NCBI GenBank assembly: GCA_030532305.1
Contig: JAUNLJ010000002.1
Coordinates: forward strand, 80,563-144,562
Direction of reading: 5' to 3'
From: Tissierellia bacterium
GTDB taxonomy: Bacteria; Bacillota; Clostridia; Tissierellales; Peptoniphilaceae
Length of the DNA stretch: 64,000 nucleotides
Positions within the stretch are counted from its first letter, which is position 1, and every line of letters begins with the position of its first letter. This document shows, one piece after another, positions 9,175-18,846 of this stretch. The notes below the pieces were generated by a model. The model searched no databases. It worked only from the letters and a program-made list of their open reading frames with translations, and had not been told where the DNA came from. The position numbers were made by a program, and so were the translations under genes.

Positions 9175-9861
9175 CTAATCTCTCCTCCTGCCATAGCCTG
9201 CAATGGCCATGAGTCTCAAAAGGGTCCCAATGGCAGCTGCCAAGCTAGCCACATAGGTCAGGGCCGCTGCGTTTAAGACCTTGTTAACGCCCCCTTGCTT
9301 AGACTGGGGCAGGTAGCCGGAAGACAAAATATCCTTGGCCCGGTTGGAGGCGTTAAATTCCACAGGTAGGGTCACCAGTTGGAAAAGAACCGCCACCATA
9401 AAAAGAGAAATCCCCAGCTTGGTAAAAAATTCCCCAAAGATAAAACCTACAATAATAAGGGGAAAGGCCAAGTTAGACCCTAGGTTGGCTGCTGGAACCA
9501 GGATAGACCGTAGCCTTAGGGGGGCGTAGCCCAAATCATCTTGAAGGGCATGGCCAATCTCGTGGGTGGTTACACTAATGGCGGCCACAGAGGAGGAGTT
9601 GTAGACTGTCTCACTTAGGCGAAGGACCTTGGTTCTCGGGTCATAGTGGTCCGTTAAGCTTCCCCTAACTGGCTCCACGGCCACATGGCTTAAGTGGTTT
9701 TTATCCAAGATTTCCCTGGCAAAAAGATAAGCCGGCTTATTTAAACCACTGGCCTCTTGAGAGTAGGTTGAAAAAGCAGACTTCACCTTGGCCTGGGCGT
9801 ACATGGCTAAAAGCAAACCTGGAATAATATAAATCATATACTCAAAACCATAAAACATCAT
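9175..9861 (-). CDS. YugP-like membrane zinc metallopeptidase
   Basis: A predicted membrane protease of the YugP (Zn_peptidase_2) family. An N-terminal helix (about 8-25) is followed by the gluzincin motif HEIGH (100-104), then three hydrophobic segments towards the C-terminus. The 228-aa length fits. Its substrate is unknown. Its position between rsmB and fmt in this operon is widely conserved in clostridia. Confidence 0.88.
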   Translation of the reverse strand: MMFYGFEYMIYIIPGLLLAMYAQAKVKSAFSTYSQEASGLNKPAYLFAREILDKNHLSHVAVEPVRGSLTDHYDPRTKVLRLSETVYNSSSVAAISVTTHEIGHALQDDLGYAPLRLRSILVPAANLGSNLAFPLIIVGFIFGEFFTKLGISLFMVAVLFQLVTLPVEFNASNRAKDILSSGYLPQSKQGGVNKVLNAAALTYVASLAAAIGTLLRLMAIAGYGRRRD

Positions 9862-9880
9862 CGTTTATCACCTAGTCTTT

Positions 9881-10819
9881 CTAGTTTACCTGGCTTCCTT
9901 CTTTAATGGGATAGCCATTTAAAAAGCTGGCTACATCCATCCTTTTTTTACCAGGTCTTTGGAGGCTCTTGACCTCTAAAAATCCATCTTTAGCCCTTAT
10001 AAAAAGCCGAGGTCCCCGGACCCTTAGGTCTCCAGGTTCTCCCCCTTCTTCTTGGGGGGCCAAGGCCCCTTCAAAGACCTTGATTTTTTCTCCCTCTAAA
10101 TAAAAGTAGGCTCCTGGTTTGGGGCTTAGGGCCCGGATCCGGTTAAGGCTTTCTTGGGAGGTCTCCCCTAGAAAGTCCAAGGCCCCCAATTCATTATGGA
10201 TCTTATGGGCATAGGTGGCCTGGTCATGGTCTTGGTCCTTAAAGGAGACCCTTCCCTCTTCTAGGGCGCCTAGATAGTCCCTTAGGGCCTGGGCCCCTAA
10301 ATCTGCCAGGGCCTCCCTTAGGTCCTGGGCGTTCTTATGGCCTATGGGACAGGACTTCATCAGGGCCACTGGGCCAGAATCTAGTCCCTCTTCTACCCTC
10401 ATAATGCTTACGCCTGTTTCTCTTTCTCCTTCTAGGATGGCCCTTTCTATGGGGGCCGCCCCCCTATATTTGGGGAGGAGGGAGGCATGAATATTAATAA
10501 TATCTAACTTAGGGGCCTCTAGGACGGGTTTTTTAAGGATCTGCCCATAGGCCACTACCACAAAGAGGTCGGCCCCTAGGGCCTCTAGTTTAGCCTGGGA
10601 CTCCTGGGTATTGATACTTGAAGGCTGAAAAACCTCTATCCCCAGTTCTAGGGCCCTTGCCTTTACTGGAGAAGCCAGGACCTTTTTTCCCCGGCCCTTG
10701 GGCTTGTCTTCCTGGGTCACCACCAGCCTAAGGTCTGTTAGTTCATGTAAGACCTCCAGGGCGGGAACCGAAAAGTCTGGCGTTCCAAAAAATATGGTCT
10801 TTATTTTATTCATGGTCAT
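9881..10819 (-). CDS. fmt: Methionyl-tRNA formyltransferase
   Basis: Formylates initiator Met-tRNA using 10-formyl-tetrahydrofolate. The formyltransferase signature INIHASLLPKYRGAAPI (about 108-124) contains the catalytic Asn, His and nearby Asp. The C-terminal OB-like tRNA-binding domain is complete. The first ATG overlaps def by 14 bp; a second ATG two codons in (10813) is an equally good start. The def-fmt pairing links addition and removal of the formyl group, and formyl-THF can be made by the fhs product encoded in this window. Confidence 0.96.
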   Translation of the reverse strand: MTMNKIKTIFFGTPDFSVPALEVLHELTDLRLVVTQEDKPKGRGKKVLASPVKARALELGIEVFQPSSINTQESQAKLEALGADLFVVVAYGQILKKPVLEAPKLDIINIHASLLPKYRGAAPIERAILEGERETGVSIMRVEEGLDSGPVALMKSCPIGHKNAQDLREALADLGAQALRDYLGALEEGRVSFKDQDHDQATYAHKIHNELGALDFLGETSQESLNRIRALSPKPGAYFYLEGEKIKVFEGALAPQEEGGEPGDLRVRGPRLFIRAKDGFLEVKSLQRPGKKRMDVASFLNGYPIKEGSQVN

Positions 10820-11294
10820 CCTCTACACCTTCTACAACTGGTGCCTCATACATTTCCTTAGCCCGGTCCCTGTAGAGGATGCCCTGGGTGTGGTCGATTT
10901 CATGTTGGAGGATCCTGGCTAAAAAGCCCTCTGCCTGGAGCTCTTGGTCCTGGCCCTCTAGGTCTTGGTAGTGGACGGTGATTTTTTCGTAGCGGTCGAC
11001 CTTGCCCAGCTTACCGGGAATGGACAGGCAGCCCTCTACTCCCTCTTCCTCTCCAGAGCAAGCACTTATCTCGGGATTGACCAAGGCCCCCTTAAAGCTA
11101 TCCCTATCATCTACCACAATAAGCCGCCTTAAAAGACCCACTTGGACAGCTGCCAGACCCACCCCATCTTCATCATACATGGTGTCAAATAGGTCCTCAG
11201 TCAAGTCTTTTAACTTGTCATCAAATTTTTCTATGAGACGACTTTTCTTTCTTAAAATAGGGTCTCCTTCTACCCTGACTTGTCGAATAGCCAA
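10806..11294 (-). CDS. def: Peptide deformylase
   Basis: Removes the N-formyl group from nascent proteins. Three family motifs are present: GVGLAAVQ (44-51; the usual Pro before Gln is Val here), EGCLS with metal ligand Cys89, and HEIDH (131-135) with the catalytic Glu and two metal-binding His. The 162-aa length is normal. Located between priA and fmt in the classic operon. Confidence 0.95.
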   Translation of the reverse strand: MAIRQVRVEGDPILRKKSRLIEKFDDKLKDLTEDLFDTMYDEDGVGLAAVQVGLLRRLIVVDDRDSFKGALVNPEISACSGEEEGVEGCLSIPGKLGKVDRYEKITVHYQDLEGQDQELQAEGFLARILQHEIDHTQGILYRDRAKEMYEAPVVEGVEDDHE

Positions 11295-11305
11295 ATTATC
11301 ACTCC

Positions 11306-13669
11306 TTAATCAACGAGAATATCTATCTTTATCCCCTTCTTGTTTATGTTCATATAATAGTTATTTAATACCCGTCTAAACTCATATAATAACAAGTCCA
11401 ACTCAGAATTTGGGCACTTAACCTGAATTTGGTAGCTAAAGTGATTTTTGATCCTGGGTCTTTGGGTGGCCTGGCCTATATAGAGATGGAGGCCTACTTT
11501 TTCTAGCATGGTGGTGAGGGTCTTTTGCCAAAGGACCAGCTCCTCCTCCACTTGGGCCTGGTTTTTTCCTGATAGCCTAATATAAAAAAGCTTGGCAAAG
11601 GGAGGGTAGCCTAAAATTTTTCTCCCTTGAATTTCCTCCTCATAAAAACCAAGATAATCCTGGTTTTGGACCCGTTTTAGGCTGTAGTGGTCCGGCTGGT
11701 AGGTCTGGATAAAGACCTGGCCTCCACGTTGTGACCGGCCCGCCCGGCCACTGACCTGGGTTAAGAGCTGGAAGGTCCTTTCTGCTGCATTGTAGGTGGG
11801 AAAGTTTAGGGAGGTGTCTGCAGCAATGGCCCCCACCAGGGTGACCCTTTCAAAATCAAAGCCCTTGGTTAACATCTGGGTCCCCAACAGGATGTCTATC
11901 TCCCTCTTTTTCATGGCCTGGTAGACCTCTTCATACCTGTCCTTTTGATTCATGGTGTCCCGGTCCATCCTAGCCACCCGGGCCTGGGGAAAGGCTTCCT
12001 TAACCAAGTCTTCCAGCTGCTCTGTGCCTACCCCAAATTCCTTAATATAGGGACTGCCACACTGGGGACAGGTGGTGGGTCTGGGCTTGGTGGACCCGCA
12101 ATAGTGGCAAAGCAGGCGGCCTATAGACTGGTGGTAGCTCATGGAAATATCACAATGGTCGCAGGTCACCACATGGCCACAGGACCGGCAGGACATAAAG
12201 TGACTGTAGCCCCTCCGGTTTAAAAAGAGAATGGCCTGGTCTTTTCTCTCTAAACAGGCCCCTAGCTCTTGGTAGAGGGCCTGGGAAAAGATAGACACAT
12301 TCCCCCGGGCCAGCTCCTCCCGCATATCCACAATATGGACCTGGGGCAGCTGGGCCCCCTCCACTGCCCGGTGCTTGAGCTGGTGGAGCTGGATGTCCTT
12401 CTTTCTGGCCCGGTAGTAGGAGGTCACAGAAGGGGTGGCCGAGCCCAGGAGAAGGCCTGCCCCTTCTAGCTGGCTTCTTTTTTCAGCCACCTCCTTGGTG
12501 TCATAACGAAGCTGGTTGTGAAAGCCGTAGCTTTCCTCATGTTCCTCGTCTATAATGATCATGCCCAAATTTTCTAGGGGGGCAAAGACAGCCGACCGGG
12601 CTCCAATAACGATCTTAGCCTGGCCCTGTCTTATTCTCACCCATTCCTGGGCCTTCTCCTTCTGGCTTAGACGGCTGTGTAAAATAGAGACCTGGCTCCC
12701 AAAATGCCTTTTAAACCGGTCCCTAATCATGGGAGTTAAGCTAATTTCAGGTAGGATAAGAATCAGACCCTGGCCTCTTTCTAGCATATGCCGAGTTAGC
12801 TTAATATAGACCTCTGTCTTCCCACTGCCGGTGACCCCATGGAGGAGGTGGATCCCCTGGGGGTCCTTTAAAATATCCCCATAGGCCTTGGCCTGGTCCT
12901 TGTTGAGGCTTATTTGCCCTGCCTCTTTTAAGGGAAGGGCCTCCTTTTTAAAAAGGAGGTCCTCCCTTAGGTGAACCCTCTCGATAAGCCCCTTGCCCTC
13001 TAAAGTCTTGATGGGGCTATCACTAATGCCCAAGGCCTCTAGGATGTCTTTTCTCTTTTTGGGGCCTTCCTGGCTTAAAAATTCGTAGAGGGCCTCCTGC
13101 TTCTTGCTTAGCTTGGGCTTTTCTTTGTCTGTAACCTGGTAGTAGTCCTTATAGAGCTGGTCCTGGGCAGACCGAAGCCTTAGGACCCGTTTTATCTGGC
13201 CCTTTTTAAGAAGGTCTTCTAGGACCCCTTCTTCTTCCGGGGCCAAGCTGGCCCTATAAAGGAGGTCCCGGCCCCTAAAGAGGCCTTGGACTTGGGGGCT
13301 CTTTTTATCCAAGGGAACAAAGCCCTCCCTAACAGACCCAATGGAGGCCTCTGGAAGAAGGGGGCTAAAGGCCTGGACATAGCTAGTGAGATAGCGCCTA
13401 CGCATAAAAAGTCCTAAATCAATGGCCTCTTGACTTAAGATGGGCCTTTCATCTAGGACCTGGTTAATGGCCTTTATCTCATACTTGGCGGAGGGGGCCT
13501 CCTGCCTAACCCCAATGATGTAGCCGATCTCCTGCCGGTCCCCCCGCCCAAAGGAAACCTGGCACCGCTTACCCACTTCCACTTGATCTTCTAAGTCTGA
13601 GGGAACAGAATAAGTATAGAGCTGATCAATTTGCCTTATGGGTTTTTTTATAAAGAGATCAAGGTACAT
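11306..13669 (-). CDS. priA: Primosomal protein N' (replication restart helicase)
   Basis: A 3'-5' helicase that recognises stalled forks and reloads the replisome. Of the 787 residues, the N-terminal part is the DNA-binding domain. The Walker A site is GVTGSGKT (278-285) and the DEEH box is 374-377. A cluster of eight cysteines in four C-x-x-C pairs (roughly 490-540) forms the two zinc sites. The C-terminal helicase half includes GTQMLTKGFDF and the QVSGRAGR motif. All motifs are intact. Confidence 0.96.
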   Translation of the reverse strand: MYLDLFIKKPIRQIDQLYTYSVPSDLEDQVEVGKRCQVSFGRGDRQEIGYIIGVRQEAPSAKYEIKAINQVLDERPILSQEAIDLGLFMRRRYLTSYVQAFSPLLPEASIGSVREGFVPLDKKSPQVQGLFRGRDLLYRASLAPEEEGVLEDLLKKGQIKRVLRLRSAQDQLYKDYYQVTDKEKPKLSKKQEALYEFLSQEGPKKRKDILEALGISDSPIKTLEGKGLIERVHLREDLLFKKEALPLKEAGQISLNKDQAKAYGDILKDPQGIHLLHGVTGSGKTEVYIKLTRHMLERGQGLILILPEISLTPMIRDRFKRHFGSQVSILHSRLSQKEKAQEWVRIRQGQAKIVIGARSAVFAPLENLGMIIIDEEHEESYGFHNQLRYDTKEVAEKRSQLEGAGLLLGSATPSVTSYYRARKKDIQLHQLKHRAVEGAQLPQVHIVDMREELARGNVSIFSQALYQELGACLERKDQAILFLNRRGYSHFMSCRSCGHVVTCDHCDISMSYHQSIGRLLCHYCGSTKPRPTTCPQCGSPYIKEFGVGTEQLEDLVKEAFPQARVARMDRDTMNQKDRYEEVYQAMKKREIDILLGTQMLTKGFDFERVTLVGAIAADTSLNFPTYNAAERTFQLLTQVSGRAGRSQRGGQVFIQTYQPDHYSLKRVQNQDYLGFYEEEIQGRKILGYPPFAKLFYIRLSGKNQAQVEEELVLWQKTLTTMLEKVGLHLYIGQATQRPRIKNHFSYQIQVKCPNSELDLLLYEFRRVLNNYYMNINKKGIKIDILVD

Positions 13670-13704
13670 ATCTTCCCTCCAAAAAAGCTAGAGAAACTCT
13701 AGCT

Positions 13705-14895
13705 TTAAAGTCTTTCCACTATTCTTGAAATAATTTCCCTACTTACCTGGGTCTTAGTCATCATGGCCAAATCTTCACTGTCCCCGTTGGCATAGTAGAT
13801 GCTCACTTGGTTGGTGTCATGCCTAAAGCCTGTGCCTGGCGCTGTAATATTATTGGCCACAATAAAATCAAAGTTCTTATTTTTAAGCTTCTTCTTGGCA
13901 TTGGCCTTAAGCTCATGGCTTTCTGCTGCAAAGCCCACAATAAATTGATGGTCCTTTTTTTGGCCAAAGTGCTTGGCAATGTCTGGGTTGGGGGCTAGGT
14001 CTAGGCTCATCTTGTCCCGGCCTTCTTTTTTGATCTTTTCTTCCCTGTAGTGGGCCGGCTTAAAGTCGCTAGGGGCAGCAGACTTAATAAGAATATCACT
14101 CTCATCAAAATGCCTTTCTACGGCCTTAAACATATCCTCGGTGGAGGTCACCTTTTCTACCTGGATCCCCCAGGGCAGGTCCAGGGCCGTGGGGCCTGTT
14201 ACCAGGATAACCTGGGCGCCTCGGTTTCTGGCCTCTACGGCTAGGCTATAGCCTGTTTTTCCGGAACTGTGGTTAGACACATAGCGAACAGGGTCTATCT
14301 TTTCTTGGGTGGGGCCTGCTGTAATCAAGACCTTTTTTCCTTTAAGGTCCTTGGGGCTTAAAACAAAGTCTATGTGCTCTAAAATAAGCTGGGGCTCCAT
14401 CATCTTGCCCCGGCCCACATCCCCACAAGCCAAACGGCCGCTGGCAGACTCTAAAATAATAAAGCCTTCCTGCTCAAGCAGGTCCATATTCTTTTGGGTC
14501 CTTCTATTATCTAGCATATAGGTGTTCATGCCTGGAGCTAGGATAATGGGACACCGGGCGGCGGCAATAATGGTGGTCAGCATATTGTCAGAAATACCCT
14601 GGGCTATCTTGCCAATGGTATTGGCCGTGGCCGGGGCAATAACTATCACATCTGCCCACTTAGCCAGGGAAATATGCTCCACTTCCATATTGGATAGGGG
14701 GCTAAACATGTCCTTATAGACCACATTTTCAGATAGGGTTTGGAAACTAAGGGGGGTCACAAAGGCTGTGGCTGCCTCGGTCATAACCACCTTAACCTGG
14801 GCTCCTGCTTTTTTTAGCCGGCTCACCAGGTCTAAAGACTTGTAGGCTGCAATGCCTCCTGTAACTCCTAAAAGAATATTTTTGTCTTTAAGCAT
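13705..14895 (-). CDS. coaBC: Bifunctional phosphopantothenoylcysteine decarboxylase / synthetase
   Basis: Carries out two steps of coenzyme A synthesis. The N-terminal flavoprotein domain (CoaC, about 1-185) has GVTGGIAAYK, catalytic His74 in EVEH, the PGMNTYM motif and a conserved Cys in ACGDVG. The C-terminal synthetase domain (CoaB) begins at ITAGPTQEKIDPVR and shows SNHSSGKTG. Full length (396 aa). Lies between rpoZ and priA. Confidence 0.96.
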   Translation of the reverse strand: MLKDKNILLGVTGGIAAYKSLDLVSRLKKAGAQVKVVMTEAATAFVTPLSFQTLSENVVYKDMFSPLSNMEVEHISLAKWADVIVIAPATANTIGKIAQGISDNMLTTIIAAARCPIILAPGMNTYMLDNRRTQKNMDLLEQEGFIILESASGRLACGDVGRGKMMEPQLILEHIDFVLSPKDLKGKKVLITAGPTQEKIDPVRYVSNHSSGKTGYSLAVEARNRGAQVILVTGPTALDLPWGIQVEKVTSTEDMFKAVERHFDESDILIKSAAPSDFKPAHYREEKIKKEGRDKMSLDLAPNPDIAKHFGQKKDHQFIVGFAAESHELKANAKKKLKNKNFDFIVANNITAPGTGFRHDTNQVSIYYANGDSEDLAMMTKTQVSREIISRIVERL

Positions 14896-14910
14896 CTTGG
14901 GCTCCTTTGC

Positions 14911-15186
14911 CTATTCCTCTTCTTCTCGGTCCCGACTAGCTAGTCTTTCTAAGCGCCGCCTTTCTGACTTGATCCACTCTTGCCTTTGGGCCTCTTCCTT
15001 ACTCCCATAGGTGATTTTTCCTTGAACTGCCTCTTCCATGGCAATGGATACGGGCTTGTTGGAGTCCAGGTCCACCAGCTGGTCGTCTCCGTCTAAAAGC
15101 TGCCTGGCCCTTTGGGCAATCAGCATCACAGCAGAATAACGACTGTCGGTAATCTTGCTTAATTGGTCAAATGAGGGTATGTTCAA
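14911..15186 (-). CDS. rpoZ: DNA-directed RNA polymerase omega subunit
   Basis: A small subunit that helps assemble RNA polymerase around beta'. The 91-residue protein has the family core: SRYSAVMLIAQRARQL, then the conserved KPVSIAMEE segment. It overlaps gmk by 4 bp and precedes coaBC, the standard gmk-rpoZ-coaBC order. Confidence 0.93.
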   Translation of the reverse strand: MNIPSFDQLSKITDSRYSAVMLIAQRARQLLDGDDQLVDLDSNKPVSIAMEEAVQGKITYGSKEEAQRQEWIKSERRRLERLASRDREEEE

Positions 15187-15800
15187 TCTAATTCTCCTTT
15201 TCTTATCATGTCTTCTTTTATATTCTTTTGCCTTTTTACCCTAAGTTTTTCAGCGGCAATAATATTTTCTATATCTTCTACAGCCTGGTCTACCTGGTCG
15301 TTGACCACAAAGTAGTCATATTCTCCCACAAAGTCTAATTCCTTAAAGGCATTGGAAAAACGAGTTTTAATATCTTCTTCAGACTCTGTCCCCCGGCCTA
15401 TAATCCGCTGCTTTAACTCTTCCATGGTCGGGGGCAAAAGGAAGATAAAGACGGCCTCCTTGTACTTCTCCTTAATCTGCATGGCCCCTTGGACATCAAT
15501 TTCTAAAAGGACAATCTCTCCCTTTTCTACCTCACTAAAGACAAAGTCCTTAGGGGTCCCATAGTAGTTGGTATGGACAAAGGCATATTCGAGGAGCTGG
15601 TCTTCTTCTACCATCCTTTCAAATTCTGCCTGGGTCCTAAAAAAATAATTTTCTCCATCCACTTCACTAGGTCTAGGTGGCCTTGTGGTCACAGACGTGG
15701 AAAACTTAATATCCTGGTGCTTAGCCATTAAGGCCGCACTTACTGTGCCCTTCCCACTCCCTGAGGGGCCTGAGATAACTAATAAAAATCCCTTTGCCAA
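15183..15800 (-). CDS. gmk: Guanylate kinase
   Basis: Phosphorylates GMP to GDP. The P-loop GPSGSGKGT is near the N-terminus, followed by TTRPPRPSEVDGENYFF and the GMP-binding YGTPK region. I place the start at the TTG at 15798-15800, giving 205 aa: it has a Shine-Dalgarno-like AAGGGTAGG just upstream and avoids a long overlap. The in-frame ATG at 15845 would add 15 residues with no family match and overlap remA by 29 bp. Confidence 0.93.
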   Translation of the reverse strand: MAKGFLLVISGPSGSGKGTVSAALMAKHQDIKFSTSVTTRPPRPSEVDGENYFFRTQAEFERMVEEDQLLEYAFVHTNYYGTPKDFVFSEVEKGEIVLLEIDVQGAMQIKEKYKEAVFIFLLPPTMEELKQRIIGRGTESEEDIKTRFSNAFKELDFVGEYDYFVVNDQVDQAVEDIENIIAAEKLRVKRQKNIKEDMIRKGELD

Positions 15801-15816
15801 ATCGCACCTACCCTTT

Positions 15817-16077
15817 CTATTCCATATCCAAACTCGCTTGACCATTGATCCTACCCGCTATTGTCTCAGGCTGGATGGAGGCCAAAACCAGCTGGTTTGT
15901 ATCACATATAATCACAGACCGGGTCTTTCTTCCAAAGGTGGCATCAATTAAGAGGCCCCGGCCCCTGGCTTCAGAAATCATCCGTTTTACAGGGGCCGAT
16001 TCTGACCCTATGACGGCAATAATCCGGTCTATGGACACAATATTTCCAAAGCCTATATTTATCATCTTCCTATCCAC
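15817..16077 (-). CDS. remA: RemA/DUF370 family DNA-binding regulator
   Basis: A small protein of the RemA family (86 aa), which in Bacillus subtilis binds DNA as a ring and activates matrix and osmoprotection genes. The signature [10 protein letters not shown] is near the N-terminus, then [20 protein letters not shown] and RKTRSVII. It sits between yicC and gmk, the position found in most Firmicutes. The target genes here are unknown. Confidence 0.92.
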   Translation of the reverse strand: MDRKMINIGFGNIVSIDRIIAVIGSESAPVKRMISEARGRGLLIDATFGRKTRSVIICDTNQLVLASIQPETIAGRINGQASLDME

Positions 16078-16097
16078 GCTATCACAACTCCACGCCT

Positions 16098-16967
16098 TTA
16101 CTCTATATTTTGAACTTGCTCACGTATTTTTTCAATGTCCGCCTTCATATCTACAATAAGATGGAGGATGGCTATATCCTGGGCCTTAGACCCCATGGTA
16201 TTGGCCTCCCGGTTCATCTCCTGGAGGAGGAAGTCTAATTTTCTTCCCTTAGGCTTTTCTAAAGCCATTATACCATGAAATTGCTGGATATGAGAGGCCA
16301 TCCTTACGATTTCTTCGTCAATACTTAACTTGTCGACTAAAATCGCCATTTCTGTAGCCAATCTTTGGGCATCCACCCCGTATTCTGAAATCAGACCCTC
16401 AATTCGTTGGTGGAGGAGGTCTTTTTTCTCATCCATCCCTTGGTCAGATAGACGGGCCACCTGGTCTGTCCTCTTCTTGAGGTCCTCTAGGACGCCCCTC
16501 ATGTCTTCTTCTAGCTTCTTGCCCTCTACTTTTCGCATCGCCACCAGGTCATCTAGGGCCTGGCTTAGGGTCTCTTTAACTAGGCCCAAAAGCAGGTCCT
16601 CATCTTCCTCTTCCAGGGTTTCTATAACCCCCTCCTGCCTTAGGATCCAGGCCATGTCTAGGGGAAGGTCTTCTCCAGCCAGGTCAAGACCCTTCTTGTA
16701 GATAGACAAGTAGCCAGAAAAGACCTCCTCATTTAAAAATTTTTTTTGGGTCTCTTCTTCTTTATTGATCTGGACCTTAAGCTCTAGGTGGCCCCGGTGG
16801 ATCCGGTCCTTTATCTGGGCCTCTATCTCTTGGCTTAGCTTAACTGACTTATCATTTGAATGGATCCGAATATCCAGATACTTATGGTTAACCGACCTCA
16901 TCTGAATATTAACACGGTAGGACCCCCTACTTATCTCTGCTTGCCCGTAACCTGTCATACTTAACAT
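16098..16967 (-). CDS. YicC/YloC family endoribonuclease
   Basis: A member of the YicC family, linked to RNA cleavage and small-RNA decay in E. coli. The protein starts [11 protein letters not shown], the family hallmark, continues with [10 protein letters not shown], and ends with the conserved [13 protein letters not shown] and [11 protein letters not shown] segments. Length (289 aa) is normal. It is the first gene of the yicC-remA-gmk-rpoZ-coaBC-priA run and is divergent from rqcH. Confidence 0.92.
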   Translation of the reverse strand: MLSMTGYGQAEISRGSYRVNIQMRSVNHKYLDIRIHSNDKSVKLSQEIEAQIKDRIHRGHLELKVQINKEEETQKKFLNEEVFSGYLSIYKKGLDLAGEDLPLDMAWILRQEGVIETLEEEDEDLLLGLVKETLSQALDDLVAMRKVEGKKLEEDMRGVLEDLKKRTDQVARLSDQGMDEKKDLLHQRIEGLISEYGVDAQRLATEMAILVDKLSIDEEIVRMASHIQQFHGIMALEKPKGRKLDFLLQEMNREANTMGSKAQDIAILHLIVDMKADIEKIREQVQNIE

Positions 16968-16991
16968 AGCCTTTCCCCCTTATTGTATGCT

Positions 16992-16997
16992 ATTATA
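16992..16997 (-). promoter_or_regulatory. Probable -10 box of the yicC operon
   Basis: A perfect TATAAT (minus strand) lies 25 bp upstream of the yicC start in the 80-bp gap between divergent genes. The spacing-appropriate upstream hexamer is only T-rich (TTTTTA), so the -35 box is weak. Confidence 0.45.
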
Positions 16998-17047
16998 ACA
17001 TGGAGAGAAGAATTTAAAAAGATTCTTAAGCCAGCAAGGAGGAAAAT

Positions 17048-18823
17048 GTGAGTTTTGACGGAAGTGTTGTTCGGGCCCTTAGCCACGAACTTAATTTAGA
17101 TTTTAAAGATGGAAAAATAGATAAGATCTACCAGCCTGAAGATGAGGACCTGGTCCTCCATCTTAGAAATGGAAAAAACAGGGGCAGCCTCCTACTGTCT
17201 GCCTCCAGTAGCCACGCCCGTTTTTACCTAAGTGAGAAAAAAAGAAAAAACCCCGCCCAGGCCCCTGTCTTTTGTATGCTTTTAAGAAAGCACCTAGAGG
17301 GAGCCCGGATCCTGGGCTTTGACCCAGTGGGGATGGACCGGGTCTTAAAGATCCGCTGCCTGTCCACCAACGACCTGGGGGACCAGGTGGTCAAGTCTCT
17401 TGTTATTGAGGTTATGGGAAGGCACTCTAATATTATCCTGGTGGATGAAGAGACCGGCCGGATTATTGATGCCATTAAGCGGATTAACCACTCCATCTCC
17501 CGGGTTCGCCAGGTCCTGCCGGGTCTTCCCTATGAGCTGGACCAGATTATCACGGCGGCCAATCCCCTGGAAGAAGACAGGGCAGGCTTTTTTGAAAAAT
17601 TAGCTGCCTCTCCAGAGGCCCAAAACCTTAAAAACTTCTTCCTTAAAAATTATATGGGAATCAGTCCCCTCATGGCCAGGGAAATGGCCTACCGGGCCCA
17701 GCTGGACCTGTCCCGGTCCCTGGGCAGCTTGGAGGAAGAAAAGGAAGACCTCTTTGCCGGTTTTTCTAGTGTCATGACCCTCCTAAAAAACCATGACTAC
17801 CAGCCCAGCTCTTATTTTGACCACCAGGACCTTATTGCCTTTGGCGCCATCAGCTTAAGCCAGTATGGGTCTACTCCCAAAAAGACCTATCCCACCATGT
17901 CCCAGCTTTTGGACCAGGTCTATGGTTATAAGGAGGTCTCCTCTCGTTTTAAGCAACGGCGCCAGGCCCTGGAAAGAAACATCAACCAACAGTTAGAAAA
18001 GTCTTCCAAAAAATTGTCCCGCCTATCCAGGGACTTAGACGATGCTAAAAACCGGGAAAAGTACAAGGTCTATGGCGACCTCCTCTCTTCCTATGCCTGG
18101 AAGGTCCCCAGGGGGGTAGACCAGGTGGAGTTGGAAAACTTCTACCAGGATATGGCCCCCATTACCATCCCCCTAAATAAAAATATAAGCCCCAATCAAA
18201 ACGCCGGCAAATATTATAAGCGATATTCTAAACTTAAGCATGCAGACAAGGTCCTGGGGGCCCAGTACCGGATGACCCAGTCTGAAATCAACTACCTGGA
18301 AAATGCCCTCTATTCCCTGGACCTGGCCGAGGATATGGAGGACCTAAATGACCTCTATGAAGAATTTAACCTGGATTTCTTGAAAAAACGCCAAAGCAAG
18401 CAAAAGCCCTCTAAAAAGAAAAAGGAGGACAGGCAAAGTAAACCCTATGTCTTTGTAACGCCCCAGGGGGATACTTTCTATGTGGGCAGAAACAGCCGGC
18501 AAAATGATAAGCTAACCCTGAAATTTGCCGCCAAAAAAGACTACTGGTTCCACGTCAAGGAGGGTCCCGGGTCCCATGTGATCCTAAAAACTGACCAGGA
18601 CCCAGTCCCCCAAGACCTCCTCTACAAGGGGAGTGTCCTGGCCGCCCACTTTAGCAAGCAAAAAATGTCTACCAAGGTAGAGGTCGACTATACCCAAAGG
18701 GCCCATGTCTCCCGCCATCCCTCCAAGAAAAAGGGCTTGGTCATTTATGTAAACTATGCCAGCCTCCAGGTGGACCCCCACCAAAAAAGCTTGGACCCCC
18801 TAGACCTAAAGATAAAATCCTGA
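17048..18823 (+). CDS. rqcH: Ribosome-associated quality control protein (NFACT family)
   Basis: The bacterial Rqc2/NEMF homologue. On stalled 50S subunits it recruits tRNA-Ala and adds C-terminal alanine tails. The NFACT-N domain is followed by helix-hairpin-helix and coiled-coil segments (about 290-440) and the NFACT-R domain (about 470-570, with VGRNSRQND and DYWFHVKEGPGSHVIL). The GTG start at 17048 is chosen because AAGGAGG lies 5-11 bp upstream. Older annotations call it a fibronectin-binding protein. Single-gene unit, divergent from yicC, with its own terminator. Confidence 0.95.
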   Translation: MSFDGSVVRALSHELNLDFKDGKIDKIYQPEDEDLVLHLRNGKNRGSLLLSASSSHARFYLSEKKRKNPAQAPVFCMLLRKHLEGARILGFDPVGMDRVLKIRCLSTNDLGDQVVKSLVIEVMGRHSNIILVDEETGRIIDAIKRINHSISRVRQVLPGLPYELDQIITAANPLEEDRAGFFEKLAASPEAQNLKNFFLKNYMGISPLMAREMAYRAQLDLSRSLGSLEEEKEDLFAGFSSVMTLLKNHDYQPSSYFDHQDLIAFGAISLSQYGSTPKKTYPTMSQLLDQVYGYKEVSSRFKQRRQALERNINQQLEKSSKKLSRLSRDLDDAKNREKYKVYGDLLSSYAWKVPRGVDQVELENFYQDMAPITIPLNKNISPNQNAGKYYKRYSKLKHADKVLGAQYRMTQSEINYLENALYSLDLAEDMEDLNDLYEEFNLDFLKKRQSKQKPSKKKKEDRQSKPYVFVTPQGDTFYVGRNSRQNDKLTLKFAAKKDYWFHVKEGPGSHVILKTDQDPVPQDLLYKGSVLAAHFSKQKMSTKVEVDYTQRAHVSRHPSKKKGLVIYVNYASLQVDPHQKSLDPLDLKIKS

Positions 18824-18846
18824 GGCTTAGCCTCAGGATTTTTTAT
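18815..18846. terminator. Bidirectional terminator between rqcH and the TrpR-like gene
   Basis: A perfect 10-bp stem (18817-18826 with 18830-18839, loop TTA) overlaps the rqcH stop codon. T-runs follow on the plus strand and an A-run precedes it, so it can serve both convergent transcripts. Confidence 0.9.
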